This document shows, in pieces, positions 21,024 through 32,821 of a DNA stretch of 64,000 nt. Below the pieces are notes generated by a model, which saw nothing but the letters and a program-made list of their open reading frames with translations, was not told where the DNA came from and ran no database searches. The position numbers and the translations under genes were made by a program. The first letter of the stretch is position 1, and each line of letters opens with the position of its first letter. The stretch is from Zantedeschia hybrid cultivar (Eukaryota; Streptophyta; Magnoliopsida; Alismatales; Araceae), in the NCBI GenBank assembly GCA_030544215.1, contig JARZZO010000004.1:20758501-20822500 (forward strand). The letters are read 5' to 3'.

Positions 21024-23408
21024 CCAAGAGTCAAATTCAATTGGGACGATAAGTGTCAGGAGGCATTTGATGGATTAAAGGACTATTTGGCAAGTCCTCC
21101 TGTTTTGAGACCACCATCTCCAGGCAAACCATTGATACTTTATATTTCAGTCCTGGATGATGCAGTGGGGGCTGTCCTAGCACAAGAGGATGAAGAAGGA
21201 AAAGAGAGGGCAGCCTACTATCTCTCTAAACTTCTCAACCCCGCTGAACAGAGATATACGGCGATGGAGAAAACATGTGCAGCATTAGTTTGGGTTGTGC
21301 AGAAATTGAAGCATTATTTTCTGGCCCATGAAGTCCATCTCATCGCTAGGATGAATCCGATCAAGTTCCTTCTGGAGAAATCTGTTCTTACTGATAGGTT
21401 AGCGCGATGGCAAAGCTTTCTATCTCAATTCGATATCATTTATATTCAACAGAAAGCAATCAAGGGCTATGCCATAGCAGAACATCTCGCTCATCATCCC
21501 CTTCCTCGATTTGATCCAGTGCGATCAGAGTTTCCGGATGAGGAACTGATGTCCGTAAATCAAATCAGAGATGATATGTGGACTCTGCATTTTGACGGAG
21601 CTCTGAATTCTCATGGAAAGGGGATCGGAATCGTTCTGTTATCACCTGAATGTATCACCATCCCACAAGCCTTTCAGCTTGATTTTCCAGTCACCAATAA
21701 CATAGCTGAATACGAGGCACTTCTTGCTGGTCTCGAGGCTGCTCATTTCCATGGTGCTACTAAACTCAGGATTGTGGGTGATAGCCAATTAATTCTTCGC
21801 CAAGTGTTGACCAAGTATCGAACTCTTGATCCCAAGCTCAAGCCATATCAAGAACTTACTTCTGCTTATTCGAAGTTTTTCACAAAATTGATCTTTGTCC
21901 ATGTCCCTAGAAATCAAAACATCTTAGCTGACGCTCTAGCTTCACTTGCATCTTCTCTTGATTTTCCTATCAGCAAGCAATCTGAATCAATCATAGTTCA
22001 TAGGCGTCTTTCACCCGCCGTGAAAGATCCTTCATTTCTTAGAACTAAGGAGAAGTTGCTGAAGAAATTCAAAGATGGAAGTATTGTAGAGAAAAGAGAA
22101 ATCATGTTGATGGAGCTGTTAGAAGAGATGGATGATGAACAGAAGCCATGGTATTATGAAATTGCAAAATATTGTGAAGATCAATCGTATCCTGAAGAAG
22201 CTACAACTGAGGAAAAAAGAGCTATCAGGAGAGTTGCTCAACGATATACCCTAGTTGGGGGAGCATTATACAAAAGAGGTTTTGATGGAGTTCTTCTGAA
22301 ATGTTTAGACGAAGATGAGCTTTGGAAGGTTATGGAAGGAGCTCATAGTGGAGTTTGTGGTGGCCATGTCAATGGACAGATGCTAGCAAAGAAGATCCTT
22401 AAACAAGGATTTTATTGGCCAACCATGGAAGAAGATTGTGTAGGATATGTCCGTAGGTGTGCCAAGTGTCAACTTCACGCCGACAAAATTCATTCTCCTG
22501 CATCTTCACTCCATCCTGTTTCCTCCCCATGGCCTTTCTCCATGTGGGCTTTCGACATTATTGGACCCCTTGGTAATCCAGATTCCGGCATCAAGCAAAA
22601 ATCTTTCATTCTCACGGCAACGGAATACTTCACCAAGTGGGCAGAAGCTGAAGCATACGTGGAGATCAAAGCATCAACCGTCTGCAAATTCATCATGAAG
22701 AACATCATCACAAGATTCGGAATTCCAAGTACCATCGTCACCGACAATGGACCGCAGTTTGTGTCACAGGAATTGAAGGACCTCTGCAACATGTATAAAA
22801 TTGCATTGCATCATTCATCTCCTTATTATCCGCAAGGCAATGGCCAAGCAGAGGCAACTAATAAGACTTTGATAAAAATTATCAAAAAGACGTGTAAATC
22901 TAACAAATTCGCAGATTGGCCAGAAAAATTGGTTGAGGCTCTATGGGCCTACCGGACTTCAATCCGCACGCCTACTGGGCAAACTCCTTATTCCTTAACA
23001 TTTGGAATGGAGGCGGTAGTTCCATATGAGGTCCTTATACCGTCATTAAGAGTACAATTGAACAAGGAATTCTCCATTGATGAACATCGTTCAGCACTTC
23101 TTGCTCAATTGGAACTTTTAGACGAGAAAAGATGGTCAGCTGCTAATCATGCAAAAGTTTATCAAAACAGATTAGCACGTTTTTATCAAAAGAAAGTCAT
23201 TGAACGAAAGTTCAAAGTCGGTGAAATGGTCGTTAAAAGAATTTTTGTAAAACCTGGTGGTCCGCGTTCTAAGCTCCAACCCAACTGGGAAGGACCTTAT
23301 GTTGTATCGCACGCTTATCCTGGTAATGCTTATCGTTTGGTTAATGCAGAAGGAGAAGAGCTAAATCATCCTTGGAATGGTTTACATCTTAAGAAATACT
23401 ACCCTTAG
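21024..23408 (+). CDS. Tat RNase H, second (archaeal-type) RNase H and integrase
   Basis: Same frame as RT after one TAG. First comes the usual gypsy RNase H, including LYISVLDDAVGAVLAQ, AEQRYTAMEKTCAAL and LTDRLARWQSFLSQF. A second RNase H follows, with LHFDGALNSHGKGIGIV, NNIAEYEALLAGLEAA, IVGDSQLIL and NILADALASLA. This duplicated domain is the hallmark of the Tat/Ogre branch. Integrase has its HHCC zinc segment (HSGVCGGHVN, CAKCQLHAD) and the D,D,E core (AFDIIGPL, VTDNGPQF, NGQAEATNKTL), then a basic C-terminus with PNWEGPYVV. I see no chromodomain. All catalytic residues expected appear present. Confidence 0.92.
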   Translation, partial: PRVKFNWDDKCQEAFDGLKDYLASPPVLRPPSPGKPLILYISVLDDAVGAVLAQEDEEGKERAAYYLSKLLNPAEQRYTAMEKTCAALVWVVQKLKHYFLAHEVHLIARMNPIKFLLEKSVLTDRLARWQSFLSQFDIIYIQQKAIKGYAIAEHLAHHPLPRFDPVRSEFPDEELMSVNQIRDDMWTLHFDGALNSHGKGIGIVLLSPECITIPQAFQLDFPVTNNIAEYEALLAGLEAAHFHGATKLRIVGDSQLILRQVLTKYRTLDPKLKPYQELTSAYSKFFTKLIFVHVPRNQNILADALASLASSLDFPISKQSESIIVHRRLSPAVKDPSFLRTKEKLLKKFKDGSIVEKREIMLMELLEEMDDEQKPWYYEIAKYCEDQSYPEEATTEEKRAIRRVAQRYTLVGGALYKRGFDGVLLKCLDEDELWKVMEGAHSGVCGGHVNGQMLAKKILKQGFYWPTMEEDCVGYVRRCAKCQLHADKIHSPASSLHPVSSPWPFSMWAFDIIGPLGNPDSGIKQKSFILTATEYFTKWAEAEAYVEIKASTVCKFIMKNIITRFGIPSTIVTDNGPQFVSQELKDLCNMYKIALHHSSPYYPQGNGQAEATNKTLIKIIKKTCKSNKFADWPEKLVEALWAYRTSIRTPTGQTPYSLTFGMEAVVPYEVLIPSLRVQLNKEFSIDEHRSALLAQLELLDEKRWSAANHAKVYQNRLARFYQKKVIERKFKVGEMVVKRIFVKPGGPRSKLQPNWEGPYVVSHAYPGNAYRLVNAEGEELNHPWNGLHLKKYYP

Positions 23409-24159
23409 GTTAAAGAGTCGATCAGTATGGTACAAAGACCAGTGGAATCAGAAAATTTATAAACTCAAATTTCTTTGTTAGTCTGAATAACTTAATTTCA
23501 AACCCATTACTGCACACACTGACACGTTTGATTCGTGAGTAACAAGAGATGCCAAGTCCTAAAGAATATCAAAAGCTTGACTGAGGGTGTAAAGTACAAA
23601 TCATTCCTTTTAAAGTAAAATTCTGTTTTACACTCGGCCCATGATGTCGGAACGAGGCTTATAATAGACTACCAAGAATACCCGCCATCTTAGTAGGAGG
23701 CCGTCATAAAAAAAATGGGGGAGATCCGTCCCGAAGAAGAAAAAAGAAAAGAAAAAGCAAAAAGGCAAAAGCCAAATGTCAAATCAAAAGGCCAATACAC
23801 TACAAATGTCACATCAAGGCCATGAAATGAAACAAAAGGGAACGCAAGGTCGATAAATACCCCGGAAAGAAAATGACCGAACCCCAACAGATATTAGGGT
23901 TGGAAAGGGACATCTTTTTAAGTCTCCGGAACCTTCTCATGGGCTTTCTAAATCTATTCTTCTTTTCTTTCTAAAGAGGTGTACTTCAAGCTTAAAGAAT
24001 GGCTTAGATTGACTAAGGGTCAAATCATCAAATGGGATCACGAATGGAAACACAAGTTCAAACACGATGGGTTTTAAGTTAAGTTGTTAAAGAACAATTT
24101 GGAAATTAAGTTAATAAATGAATATGATCTTTTGATCTAAGTACCATACTGGTCTTTTA

Positions 24160-24365
24160 GTCAAAAAAAAAATGTATATGTCAAAATTCAAAAAAAATTG
24201 CATATGTCAAAAATTCAAAAAAAATGTATATGTCAAAAATTCAAAAAAAATGTATATATATGTCAAAATTCAAAAAAAAATTGCATAGTCAAAAATTCAA
24301 AAAAAAATATACATTTTTCAAAATTCAAAAAAAATATACATCTCAAAAACCCAAACAAAAATGAA
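24160..24365 (+). repeat. A-rich minisatellite in the Tat 3' region
   Basis: About eight imperfect units of roughly 22-30 bp are built on TATGTCAAAAATTCAAAA. The open frame running through them is Lys/Asn/Ser-rich and is a by-product of the repeat. Confidence 0.85.
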
Positions 24366-24685
24366 TATTTCAAAACCAAAAAATATTTCAATTAGCATTT
24401 GCTTGTTGCATTTAATGTGTTTCATTCATTTTATTTTCAGTGAGCATATGTTTGCTTGCATGTTGCATTTTGCTTAAGTTTGATTATTCTCATTACCTTT
24501 GTTAATAAAGGCTATGCCCCTTGACTATTTATTCAAGGAAAAGATTGATCGACCATTTATTTGGTCAGGCAAGGGGCTAAGCCTAAACAGATACTTAACC
24601 TGTTTGTTCAAGTCATATACAGGACACAAGGCATGAAGAGAGTTGGAATTCGAGTAGAGAACAACCAGAAACCTGTTTCTGTGAG

Positions 24686-24717
24686 TAAAAGGCGTCGAAG
24701 AGAACTGACGCGTTTCA
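24686..24717. repeat. Single 10-nt-spacer dyad in the Tat 3' region
   Basis: Arms are TAAAAGGCGTC and GACGCGTTTCA, with spacer GAAGAGAACT between. It is isolated from the LTR clusters by about 1 kb. Confidence 0.85.
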
Positions 24718-25666
24718 AGGAAATTCAAGAAAACCTGAGCAAAGCTGGAAATATCAAGAAAATCCCATTGTGGAATTCAAGTCCTGACCGTGGCTAAAAA
24801 GACGGTTATTTCTACCCTTGTACTCTTCTATGTAAAGCATTCGCATTACTATATGATAAGTATTTATTAGAGTATATCAAGGACCTTGTGTTTTTGATGA
24901 AACTGGAATTTAAGTTCCCCTTCAACAAAAACAGTGATAATTCCAGAGAATTCTTAATCGCATGGATAGGCCGTTGGATTGTTAATTAGTGAGGACGATG
25001 GTTCCACTTTTGTGAAACGGTGCGTGGATAAACGAGCTTCGGCTTAGCACTGAATTACAAGAGTTGGTATCTTGACTCATTAATGACAATTTAACAATAT
25101 TATCCTTGATTAATTTGTATTTTATTTGACTTTATATTTTTCTTTTAGCCCAGCATGCATCATGTAGGACTTTGAAATCTATGTGATAAGGATTAATTAT
25201 TGATTAAGTTTCAGACCATTAATAAAATAATCTCAACATGATATGAAATATTCCATTCTGAATTGAGTATCTTGATTATCTTTGAGGTTCGCTTGAAGAT
25301 ATCCTTGGAATTCTATCCTTGCTTGGATTCTTTATCCAATATTCTTGTTTTCTTTTTAAGATCCATCATGGTTGCAGTACGTCCACATTGGCTGGCAAAC
25401 GCTCCCCATGATGAAACCTACAGTGTCTACGACCTGGGGTACTTCCCACTCCGAGGAGGTTGATCAACCTTATTTTATTTCCTTGTCTACCTCATCTAGA
25501 CAGGATTGATTCCATTGATTTCCTTGAGCTATCTTCGTTGATAATTTCGAGAAAAACTCCAGTCATGTGATGTTAAGAGCGTGTCTCATCACACCTTGGC
25601 ATCACCTTTTCAGTACATTCCATTCCATTTCACTCCCTTGCAAAGACAATGCCAAGGTGAGGCAGC

Positions 25667-26980
25667 TGTAGACACGCTAATTTTGACGTCATTTCGAGTA
25701 AATTTCATATCATATAATAATGCCTCATAATGGTCTGATAATTAATCATTGATTAATTTTTATTAATCTTTTTAAGTGTCGGGTTTAACAGATGTGTTTA
25801 AGTTAATCAATTGAATTGATTTTAGCTTAAATTTGAGTTAAAATATGAAGAATTCTAAAAGACGTCTACCCAAGTGGACGCCATTTAGACTTTATTCTTA
25901 TTTTAACGTTTAAATTTAAATTTTAATTAATTAATTAATTAACTAAAAGGCGTATGGACATGTCGACGCGTTTTAAGTTTCCTAAGTGGTTTTAACTTCT
26001 CCTCCGGATGTTTATCCTTATCTTAATTAGTCTAAAAGACGTCTACATACGTGGACGCGTTTTACCTAATAAAGATAAAGATAAGTTTTCCCGGATATTT
26101 ATTCTTATCTTAATTAATCTGAAAGGCGTCAGCCAAGGTGGATGCGTTTTAGATAATTACAGATAAAGATGAATTAATCAGTATTTATCTGTCGGTTAAG
26201 ATGGATAAATTTGAGGTTTTTTGCTATGTTAATCGCGAACGCAGGAAATGCCTATAAATACCCTGCATGTTGAAGAGAAGAAAAAAAAAAAGAGAACAGA
26301 ATTAAATTGAGTTGAGCCATAGCGTTATAGCGAGTTGAAGATCGAAGTAACAACGTCGTAACGCCGGAGCGCTGCCATTTCCAGAAGTTGGCGTCCCTTT
26401 CAAGATCTTCATCCTTTCAAAGCTTCAACCGATTGGGCATAAGTTTTTTTATTACTGCATTCATCTTCATTAACTTCATTTTTCATATTCACTTCATGCA
26501 AACACACACCACAGTATAATCTTTCAAAAACCTACTTAATCTAAGGGGTTTCAAAGCCATTAAAAAAGTGAGTTTGCTGTTTTAAATATGCTTAAAATCA
26601 TGATTAGTTCAGATACTACTTCTACTTAAATTCTCATCATAGTTCTTCATTTTTCTGTCTCTGTCTCTGCTGCACTCAACAACAACAAGAGATCAAAAAG
26701 GGGAAATCAAGCATAACTTCTGGACGATCCTCAACCTCAAACTCAACAGCAAGAACAAAGAAGCAAAGAAAGGGCTCTCTTTCTTCAGCCGGCTGAGGAA
26801 GGGGGAACCAAGGACTCAATCTTCCGCGTTTGAAAGGTAGGCGATCATATCTCTTTTGAAACTTTTAAGTTAAAAGTTTCTGGCGATCACTGCACTTTAG
26901 TTGCTGTTTTTAATAGGTTAGTTTACACTAAACAACATAGATATTTCATGTTAATCACACGGTCATTCTAAGCACCTACA
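25667..26980 (+). mobile_element. Tat element 3' LTR
   Basis: 1314 bp, about 99% like the 5' LTR. Differences include CGCTAA/CACTAA near the start and one extra base in the A-run. It has a TATA box at 26253-26260. It ends CACCTACA, directly followed by Copia-A sequence. Confidence 0.94.
25856..26151. repeat. Four 10-nt-spacer dyads in the Tat 3' LTR
   Basis: Starts are 25856, 25944, 26033 and 26120. Two have arm mutations relative to the 5' LTR: GCGTA at 25944 and GATGC at 26120. The 25856 copy has GGACGCC where the 5' LTR has GGGCGCC. Confidence 0.87.
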
Positions 26981-28045
26981 ATGACTTCATTAAGAATGAA
27001 GATGAGCCTTGTGTGTACAAGAAGACCAGTGGGAGTGCAGTCATTTTTTTAGTTATTTACGTAGATGACATACTACTCATTGGGAATGATGTAGCTATGA
27101 TGTCATCAGTAAAGGTCTGGCTGTCGAAAAACTTCTCCATGAAGGATTTGGGAGAAGCATCCTACGTATTGGGAATACGGATCTATAGAGATAGATCAAA
27201 GAGGATGCTTGGAATGACCCAATCCTTGTACATAGATACCATAGTCAAAAGGTTTGGCATGGAAAATTCCAAGAGAGGTTTCATACCGATGAGACATGGA
27301 ATTAGTCTCTCGAAGGAGCAGTCTCCTAAGACTCCTGATGAGAGGGCATTCATGGATAGAATACCCTATGCCTCTGCCATAGGATCTATCATGTATGCCA
27401 TGCTATGTACACAGCCTGATGTTGCATTTGCTCTAAGTGTTACGAGTAGATTTCAGGCTGATCCAGGCGAAGAGCACTGGAAGGCAGTGAAATGCATCCT
27501 TAAGTACTTGAGAAGAACTAAGGATATGTATCTTGTCTATGGAGGAGGTGACTTGAAACTACGAGGCTTTACTGACTCGAGTTTCCAGTCAGATCCAGAT
27601 GACAGTAAGTCTACATCTGGATTCGTGTTTACATTGAACGGAGGGGCAGTGTGGTGGAAGAGTTCCAAGCAAGTAACCACTGCAGATTCGACGACTGAGG
27701 CTGAGCACATCGCTGCAGCCGAAGCTTTCAAGAAAATAGTGTGGTTGAAGATGTTCATCACCGACCTTGAAATAGTTCCCAGTATCCTAGATCATGTTCC
27801 GCTGTTGTGCGACAACAATGGGATTATTGCACAAGTGAAAGAGCCGTGGTCTCATCAGAAATCAAAAGCATATTCTGAGGCGCTTTCACCTTATCAGAGA
27901 GATCATATCCAGAGGAGATGTAGTAGTGGAAAGAGTTCCATCCGTCGACAATGTAGCAGATCCACTGACAAAGCCGTTGGCTCAAATTGTGTTTGAGCGT
28001 CACCTAGAGTCTATGGGCTTATTGTATAAAGGTGATTGGCTTTAG
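26981..28045 (+). pseudogene. Copia-A pol, second part: RT catalytic region and RNase H
   Basis: Continues the reading interrupted at 12645, with FIKNEDEPCVYKKTSG across the Tat junction region, then the RT catalytic motif VIYVDDILLIGND, NFSMKDLGEASYVLG, and SAIGSIMYAMLCTQPD. RNase H follows with LRGFTDSSFQSD, SKQVTTADSTTEAEH and PLLCDNNGI. A 1-nt insertion near 27866 (relative to Copia-B) shifts the last ~55 codons out of frame. The ancestral stop is the TAG at 28043-28045, after a GDWL ending shared with Copia-B. Apart from that frameshift this half is well preserved. Confidence 0.92.
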
Positions 28046-28048
28046 TCC

Positions 28049-28059
28049 AAGTGGGAGAT
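28049..28059 (+). promoter_or_regulatory. Polypurine tract of Copia-A
   Basis: AAGTGGGAGAT directly precedes the TG of the 3' LTR. The same sequence on the minus strand precedes the Copia-B 3' LTR. Confidence 0.9.
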
Positions 28060-29609
28060 TGCTAGTTTAGGTGGCCTACAAGCCAATCTAACAATGTAAA
28101 TCTCGTTCATTATTAATAAAATGGCATAATATTCATTATGTGTAAATCGCGTTAATTATCGTTTCATAATGAAGTCCGTGAATATGTGCTATGGTGATCA
28201 GATTATGATGAGATCGTACTAATGAGACTGATCACTTAAACACACATATTCTTAATCGTTCCTAGTCAAAGGATATCCGAGAAGGACATCGGATATCCGG
28301 TTAGACTAGTACAGATTACTCCTGCTCATATGATGAGGATGACTGATCTCATAAGTCATTTGTGTGGAGACACTAAAGCGAATCTGTAGGTGCTCATTGG
28401 AGAATGAGTTCATTGAACTGGTCCGACTGAATCGCTGGATGGTATTGTACCTCACTGTCAACCAGCTTGATTCTATTGTCGCAGTTGCGTGGATGGTACT
28501 CGGACCTGAGACACCAAAGACACCTTGGCGGTGGACTTCTGTACTTTGACCTTGGTCTACGAATCTCTAGCCACGGAATTCTAATACGCCAAGGATTGGG
28601 TGCAGCGGAATACCGTCGAAGGGAATTGTGTGTCAATAAGGAATCATTCGCTCTCGGTACTTAGAGAGAGAATGCTCTAGGAAGGATGCGCAGAAGTCCC
28701 TGGCCAGGGCGGACGATAATATTGGAAAAGGAGTTTTCCGATATTCATCAGCGGCATCCAATCCAAGTGAGTCGACCGGTTAGGATTTGACAGCTCGCCA
28801 TACCCTGAGTTGACTCGAGAGCATTGTACGAATGAAGGATTATATCCACGTGGTAACTATCGGCGGAAAGGTTCCAAGAGTGGGTTACTTAACCCCAAAT
28901 ACCTTTCGGGTTCACGCGGTGTTGCTTGGCACCCAACGTGATCGGAGGCCCGGTCGAATTCGATGTGCGACATCAATTCGATTGATTAATTGATTAATAA
29001 AGGGTTATTAATTAATTAATAAAGCCAGTGAGGAGTCACTGGGTTTATTGGGCCATTAACTGGACTGGTACTTGGGCCTAGAGGGTCACACGCACATGAT
29101 TCTCAAGGCGATGGATAAATAAGTGGGTTTTATATAAACCGGGGGTTTTTGTGAAAAACCGTGCGATTAGTATAAAACATAGCGAACGGGCTGAGCAGGC
29201 CAAGCTGCTGCTAACCCTAGCCGCCCCTCCTCAGTTTCTGTCTTCCTCTGACGTCCAGGCAGATCCAGATCTGCTCCGCCACTTCTCCGAATCCCGTTCG
29301 ACGGGAAATCGTCCGCGCGCTGCGGCGATCATTGCGGCGACCGGCGGAGGCTTCGTGGGCTGCGAAGAACGACAAACTCGAGGATATCTGTCGCGGGGAG
29401 GATCGCGTGGACTTCGCTAGAGGCCGGGCGCTTGCGCGGCTTGCGGTGTCACACCGACGGAACCAAACGGCTGCGGATTCGAATCCGCATACGGTGAGAA
29501 AAGATAATCCGATTATCTTGTATTTTAGATTTGGAAACGGGAACGGATCGCTATAAATATTTTGTTTTCCGCTGCGTTAGCGATCCAGAGAAACCGAGAA
29601 AACCCAACA
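28060..29609 (+). mobile_element. Copia-A 3' LTR
   Basis: A 1550-bp LTR from TGCTAGTTTAGG to AACCCAACA. A TATA box (TATATAAA) is at 29131-29138. It is homologous to the Copia-B LTRs over its full length, including a long unspliced-looking U3 and a GC-rich block at 29260-29460. The 10-nt-spacer dyads are absent. The frames that run through its GC-rich end are not conserved coding. Confidence 0.93.
29131..29138 (+). promoter_or_regulatory. TATA box in the Copia-A LTR
   Basis: TATATAAA is conserved at the equivalent place in both Copia-B LTRs (near 38691-38699 and 46217-46225, minus strand). Confidence 0.65.
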
Positions 29610-29614
29610 GATAG

Positions 29615-31792
29615 TACATGTTGCAAGACTGCAAGATGGGGTGACATTCGAAGTGAAGACTCTCAAGGAAGATCACACTTGTTCACAAACTTGTCGGGTG
29701 GGCAATAGACTAGCTGATATGAATTGGATCTCTACAAAAATTGTAGAAAATGTTAGAGAGAATCCAAATGTTCCATTAAGCAATTGATATCAATGCTTCT
29801 GAAGAAGGACAACATATCGACCTACCATACAAAAGGGTATGGCATGCAAGGGAGATAGCAAGAGAGCTTGTGTTTGGAAAAGTAGATGAATCTTATGTAG
29901 TGGTACCCACTCTAGTTGCTGAGTTAAAGAAGACAAATCCAAGATCAGTTGTGGATTACAAAATTGATGCTCAGAAAAGATTTGAAAGGATATTTGTAGC
30001 TTTGGAGGCATGCATCTATGGATTTCTTCAGGGTTGTAGGCCAATATTGGGAATTGATGGCTGTCATTTGAAGGGGAAATACAAAGGAGTGCTAGTCTCT
30101 GCAGTGTCCATTGATGGGAATTGTGGGATGTTTCCAGTTGCATATGGTGTTATGGAAGGTGAGACTATAGGTTTTTGGGAGTGGTTCTTGACAAAGCTGA
30201 AGGAGGCAGTTGGTGAAAGGGATGGTCTTGTATTCATTTCAGATATGGACAAAGGAATTGAGGGTGCAGTTTCTACTGTATATCCTACTGTGGAGCACAG
30301 GTATTGTATGAGACACATCTATGCTAACTTCAATAAAAAATTCCCTGGAAAGTTTTTTGAGGCTCGCTGTTGGGGGTGTGCTAGGGCTTATACTATCCAA
30401 GGATTCAATGCTGAGTTGTTTGAGATAGAACAGATAGATCCACAGGCTGTAGCTTGGTTAAAAGGTTTGAAATGTGTTTGGTCAAGGCATCAGTTTGACA
30501 CAGAAGCCAAGTGTCATTATATCACCAATAACATTGCAGAGTCCTTCAACTCTTTTCTTGGAGATGTGAGAAGTTTGCCAATTGTAGATATGGTTGATAC
30601 CATCCGTCAAAAGATAATGGTGAAGATGGACTTTAGGAGAAGGCATTGTAGAAGGTGGCATGGCAAACTTGTTCCTAGGGCACATGCTCATTGTCAGACT
30701 ATTTGCAGAAGTGTGGGAGACTATATATCCAGGCGGTCAACTAATGAACATAGTGAGGTTACTGGTCCTTATGATAGAGCTGAGGTTCGGTTGGATGAGA
30801 GGACTTGCACATGCAAACAGTGGCAATTGACAGGGCTTCCTTGTAAGCACACTAGTGCATTTGTCAGCTCCTTTAGAGGTTTCCACATTCATAACTATGT
30901 GGATGACTACTATAGTCGAGATGCATATGAGAAGGCATATGCTCATGCAATTCAAGCATACCTGATAAGTCCATGTGGGGTGTGGTTGAAGGCGGAGAAG
31001 TGAATCCTCCTCATTCACGTAGGCCTCGTGGTCGTCCAAGGAAAAAGAGGATAAGGGAAGCTGATGAGAAACTCCAAAGAAGGTATCACAAATGCACGAG
31101 ATGTGGAAAGTTTGGTCATCACAAGAACACATGCAAGGAACCACTCAATGATATTGCATCCACTACACGAGGAAGGTAAGCATGGCTAAATGAGAGTATT
31201 ATATAGTATATTTATTTTCTTTACAAGTGTATAAGGTATTAAGGCTTGTTGGTTTTTGGCAGGGTGCCTAGAAGGCCACCTTGGTTTGTAAGCAAAGGTG
31301 ACCAATCCTCTCGAGGAACTGAAGAGGTCTCCGACATTGGGTCTGTCTCCAAAGGGGCTTTTAGAGGTAATGTATCCATTTGAGATAGTTTTTACTATGT
31401 GACAAATATCGATGCTTTACTATTTTCAGCTATGACTTTGTTAAGGACCGGGAGAGAAGCTACCAGAAGTACGAGAGGGAGAGTTAGTACAAGAGGTGCT
31501 CGAGGACGTGCACAAGGAGGAGAGGTTGTAAGGGAGGAGTCAGGCAGTCAATCAGGCAGCTTGGCTGTTAATATCCACACCACTTGGACTATGGAGAGCC
31601 AATCATCTATACATGTTGCTGGTCACAGTGTTCTAAACATAGCAAATACTACTCTCAACTTCTCGGGCTCTGAAGAATGTAAGTACTCTTAACTTTTTTT
31701 AAGATGAATGTCCAGCTTATTTTGATTTGTTATATCAATGTATAACTTGTCCAGTGTATAGCTTATTTTACTTATTGGTTTTATATGCAGGA
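29615..31792 (+). pseudogene. MULE (MudrA-like) transposase, 5'-truncated by Copia-A, frameshifted
   Basis: The first stretch has the N-terminal DNA-binding region (VTFEVKTLKEDHTC) up to a frame break near 29780. An open frame from 29780 to 31003 holds the MULE transposase domain with GIDGCHLKGKYKG, FISDMDKGIEG and NNIAESFNSF, supplying the D, D and E. A SWIM zinc finger follows (CTCKQWQLTGLPCKHT). A 1-nt shift near 30975 moves to the frame with RRPRGRPRKKR and a zinc knuckle CTRCGKFGHHKNTC. Putative introns 31176-31262, 31367-31429 and 31679-31790 (GT...AG) keep the frame open to a stop. 3' introns also occur in maize mudrA. With two frame breaks and the Copia-A insertion this copy is not functional. 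Confidence 0.88.
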
Positions 31793-32102
31793 CTGGAGTA
31801 GAGATTTGAAGTCTATGGAGTAGAAATTCTTAAATTAGTTATCTGGTGCACATTAAGACTGGCATTGTGAAGTGCTTTGAGATATTGTCAATATCCATTT
31901 TCTGTGTTTTTCTTTAGCAAACAATGATGAACAACTTGTCTTTTAGACTATCTTTCATACTTTTGGCTTGTGTGTGTATCGATGCTTATTGGAGCTCACC
32001 TCTTCTTCCTTAGCCATTTATCTGCCTTTGGACTATAATGAAGTTAACCATTTCAAGCAGATTCGCAACTTCTAGCTTGACCAGTCTTATCTGTATTTGA
32101 GT
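31793..32102. other. MULE internal non-coding sequence
   Basis: AT-rich sequence after the transposase; I see no gene or RNA in it. It probably includes the transposase 3' untranslated region. Confidence 0.5.
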
Positions 32103-32110
32103 GTGGTTAG

Positions 32111-32813
32111 TAGGGGTGTTCACTATTTGGTTCAACCCGAAAAACCAAACCGAACTGGATCAAATTTTCGGTTTGGTTTGGTTTGAAAACTAGTTCGGTT
32201 CGGTTCGGTTTGTAAACCCCTTCAACCCGTAAAAACCGAACCAAACCGAAATTCCAAAATAACATTATATTAATATTTTTTCAAACTTTGTACCACGCCC
32301 AAACCAACAAATTTTCCACCAACCAATCCCTCCACGTACTAGACAACGCAGATCCTGTATCCCTGTTAACAGTTATAAAGAAGCATTAGTTTTTACATCC
32401 GCCGATCTCAGACTAAACCTGCAGTGACTCCCTGCATAGTGCAGCGCCCATGCCATTCATCTTGGGAATTTTAGTCCGATACCGGACATTTTTTTTTACC
32501 TTCTCCTGCGTAGGGTCTATAAAGGGAAGGGTCACTGTATTTTTAATGGCTCGCAGCTGGGCCAGTGGCCCAATAAGAGCTTCTATGCTAAATTGAGTTC
32601 AGATAAGTATTTTAATGTCAAACTCAAGTAAGTAAATGGGCTCATTAATTTTAATGAAAATTTTCTCCAAATAAGTCGGTTCAAACCGATCCAAACCGAA
32701 GTAAACCGAACATTTTCGGTTTGGTTCGGTTCGGTTTTAAGAGTGAGTCGGTTTGTTTTGGTTTGAAATTTTTTTCTTGTAAACCAAACCGAACCGAACC
32801 GTGAACACCCCTA
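32111..32813. mobile_element. hAT-type non-autonomous element (703 bp)
   Basis: Ends are TAGGGGTGTTCAC and its complement GTGAACACCCCTA, flanked by a perfect 8-bp target duplication GTGGTTAG (32103-32110 and 32814-32821). Subterminal regions are full of GGTTCGGTTTGG-like repeats in both orientations. The 8-bp duplication and TAGGGGTGT start are typical of hAT superfamily elements. There is no transposase, so it was mobilised in trans. It inserted into the MULE between its two genes. Confidence 0.93.
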
Positions 32814-32821
32814 GTGGTTAG

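Larger units (their letters stand above)
23409..25666 (+). other. Tat 3' untranslated region
   Basis: About 2.26 kb between integrase and the 3' LTR. It has no recognisable coding. It contains an A-rich minisatellite (24160-24365) and one 10-nt-spacer dyad (24686-24717). The end, AAGGTGAGGCAGC just before the LTR, may be a weak polypurine tract. Long, repeat-bearing 3' regions are common in Tat/Ogre-type elements. Confidence 0.75.
12646..26980 (+). mobile_element. Tat/Ogre-type Ty3/gypsy element, nearly complete
   Basis: This 14335-bp element has LTRs of 1312 and 1314 bp with TGTAGACAC...CCTACA ends. Flanks are ATGAT (12641-12645) and ATGAC (26981-26985), a 5-bp target duplication with one later substitution. 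Contents are a primer site, a 1-kb leader, a long gag-protease frame with a G-patch, an RT frame, a second RNase H domain before integrase, and a 2.2-kb 3' untranslated region with an A-rich minisatellite. Two RNase H domains and no chromodomain mark the Tat/Ogre branch. The LTRs differ by only about 1%, so it is young. Lesions are limited to one TAG and the gag/pol frame change. Confidence 0.94.
10623..29609 (+). mobile_element. Copia-A: Ty1/copia element, 5' part outside window, split by Gypsy-1 and the Tat element
   Basis: Plus-strand pol fragments (10623-12645 and 26981-28045), a polypurine tract (28049-28059) and a 1550-bp 3' LTR (28060-29609) belong to one element. The order protease-integrase-RT-RNase H defines Ty1/copia; motifs suggest the Tork-related group (tentative). 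The gag end and 5' LTR lie left of the window, beyond Gypsy-1. The right flank GATAG (29610-29614) is inside MULE transposase sequence and predicts the left target duplication. It is closely related to Copia-B, which helped locate both internal junctions. Confidence 0.92.

Noticed and set aside
24198..24395. Lys/Asn-rich open frame in the Tat 3' region
   Set aside because: It is a by-product of the A-rich minisatellite.
25377..25463. Protein-like stretch with RPHWLANAPHDETYSVYD in the Tat 3' region
   Set aside because: Short, no recognised family, no conserved context; could be chance.
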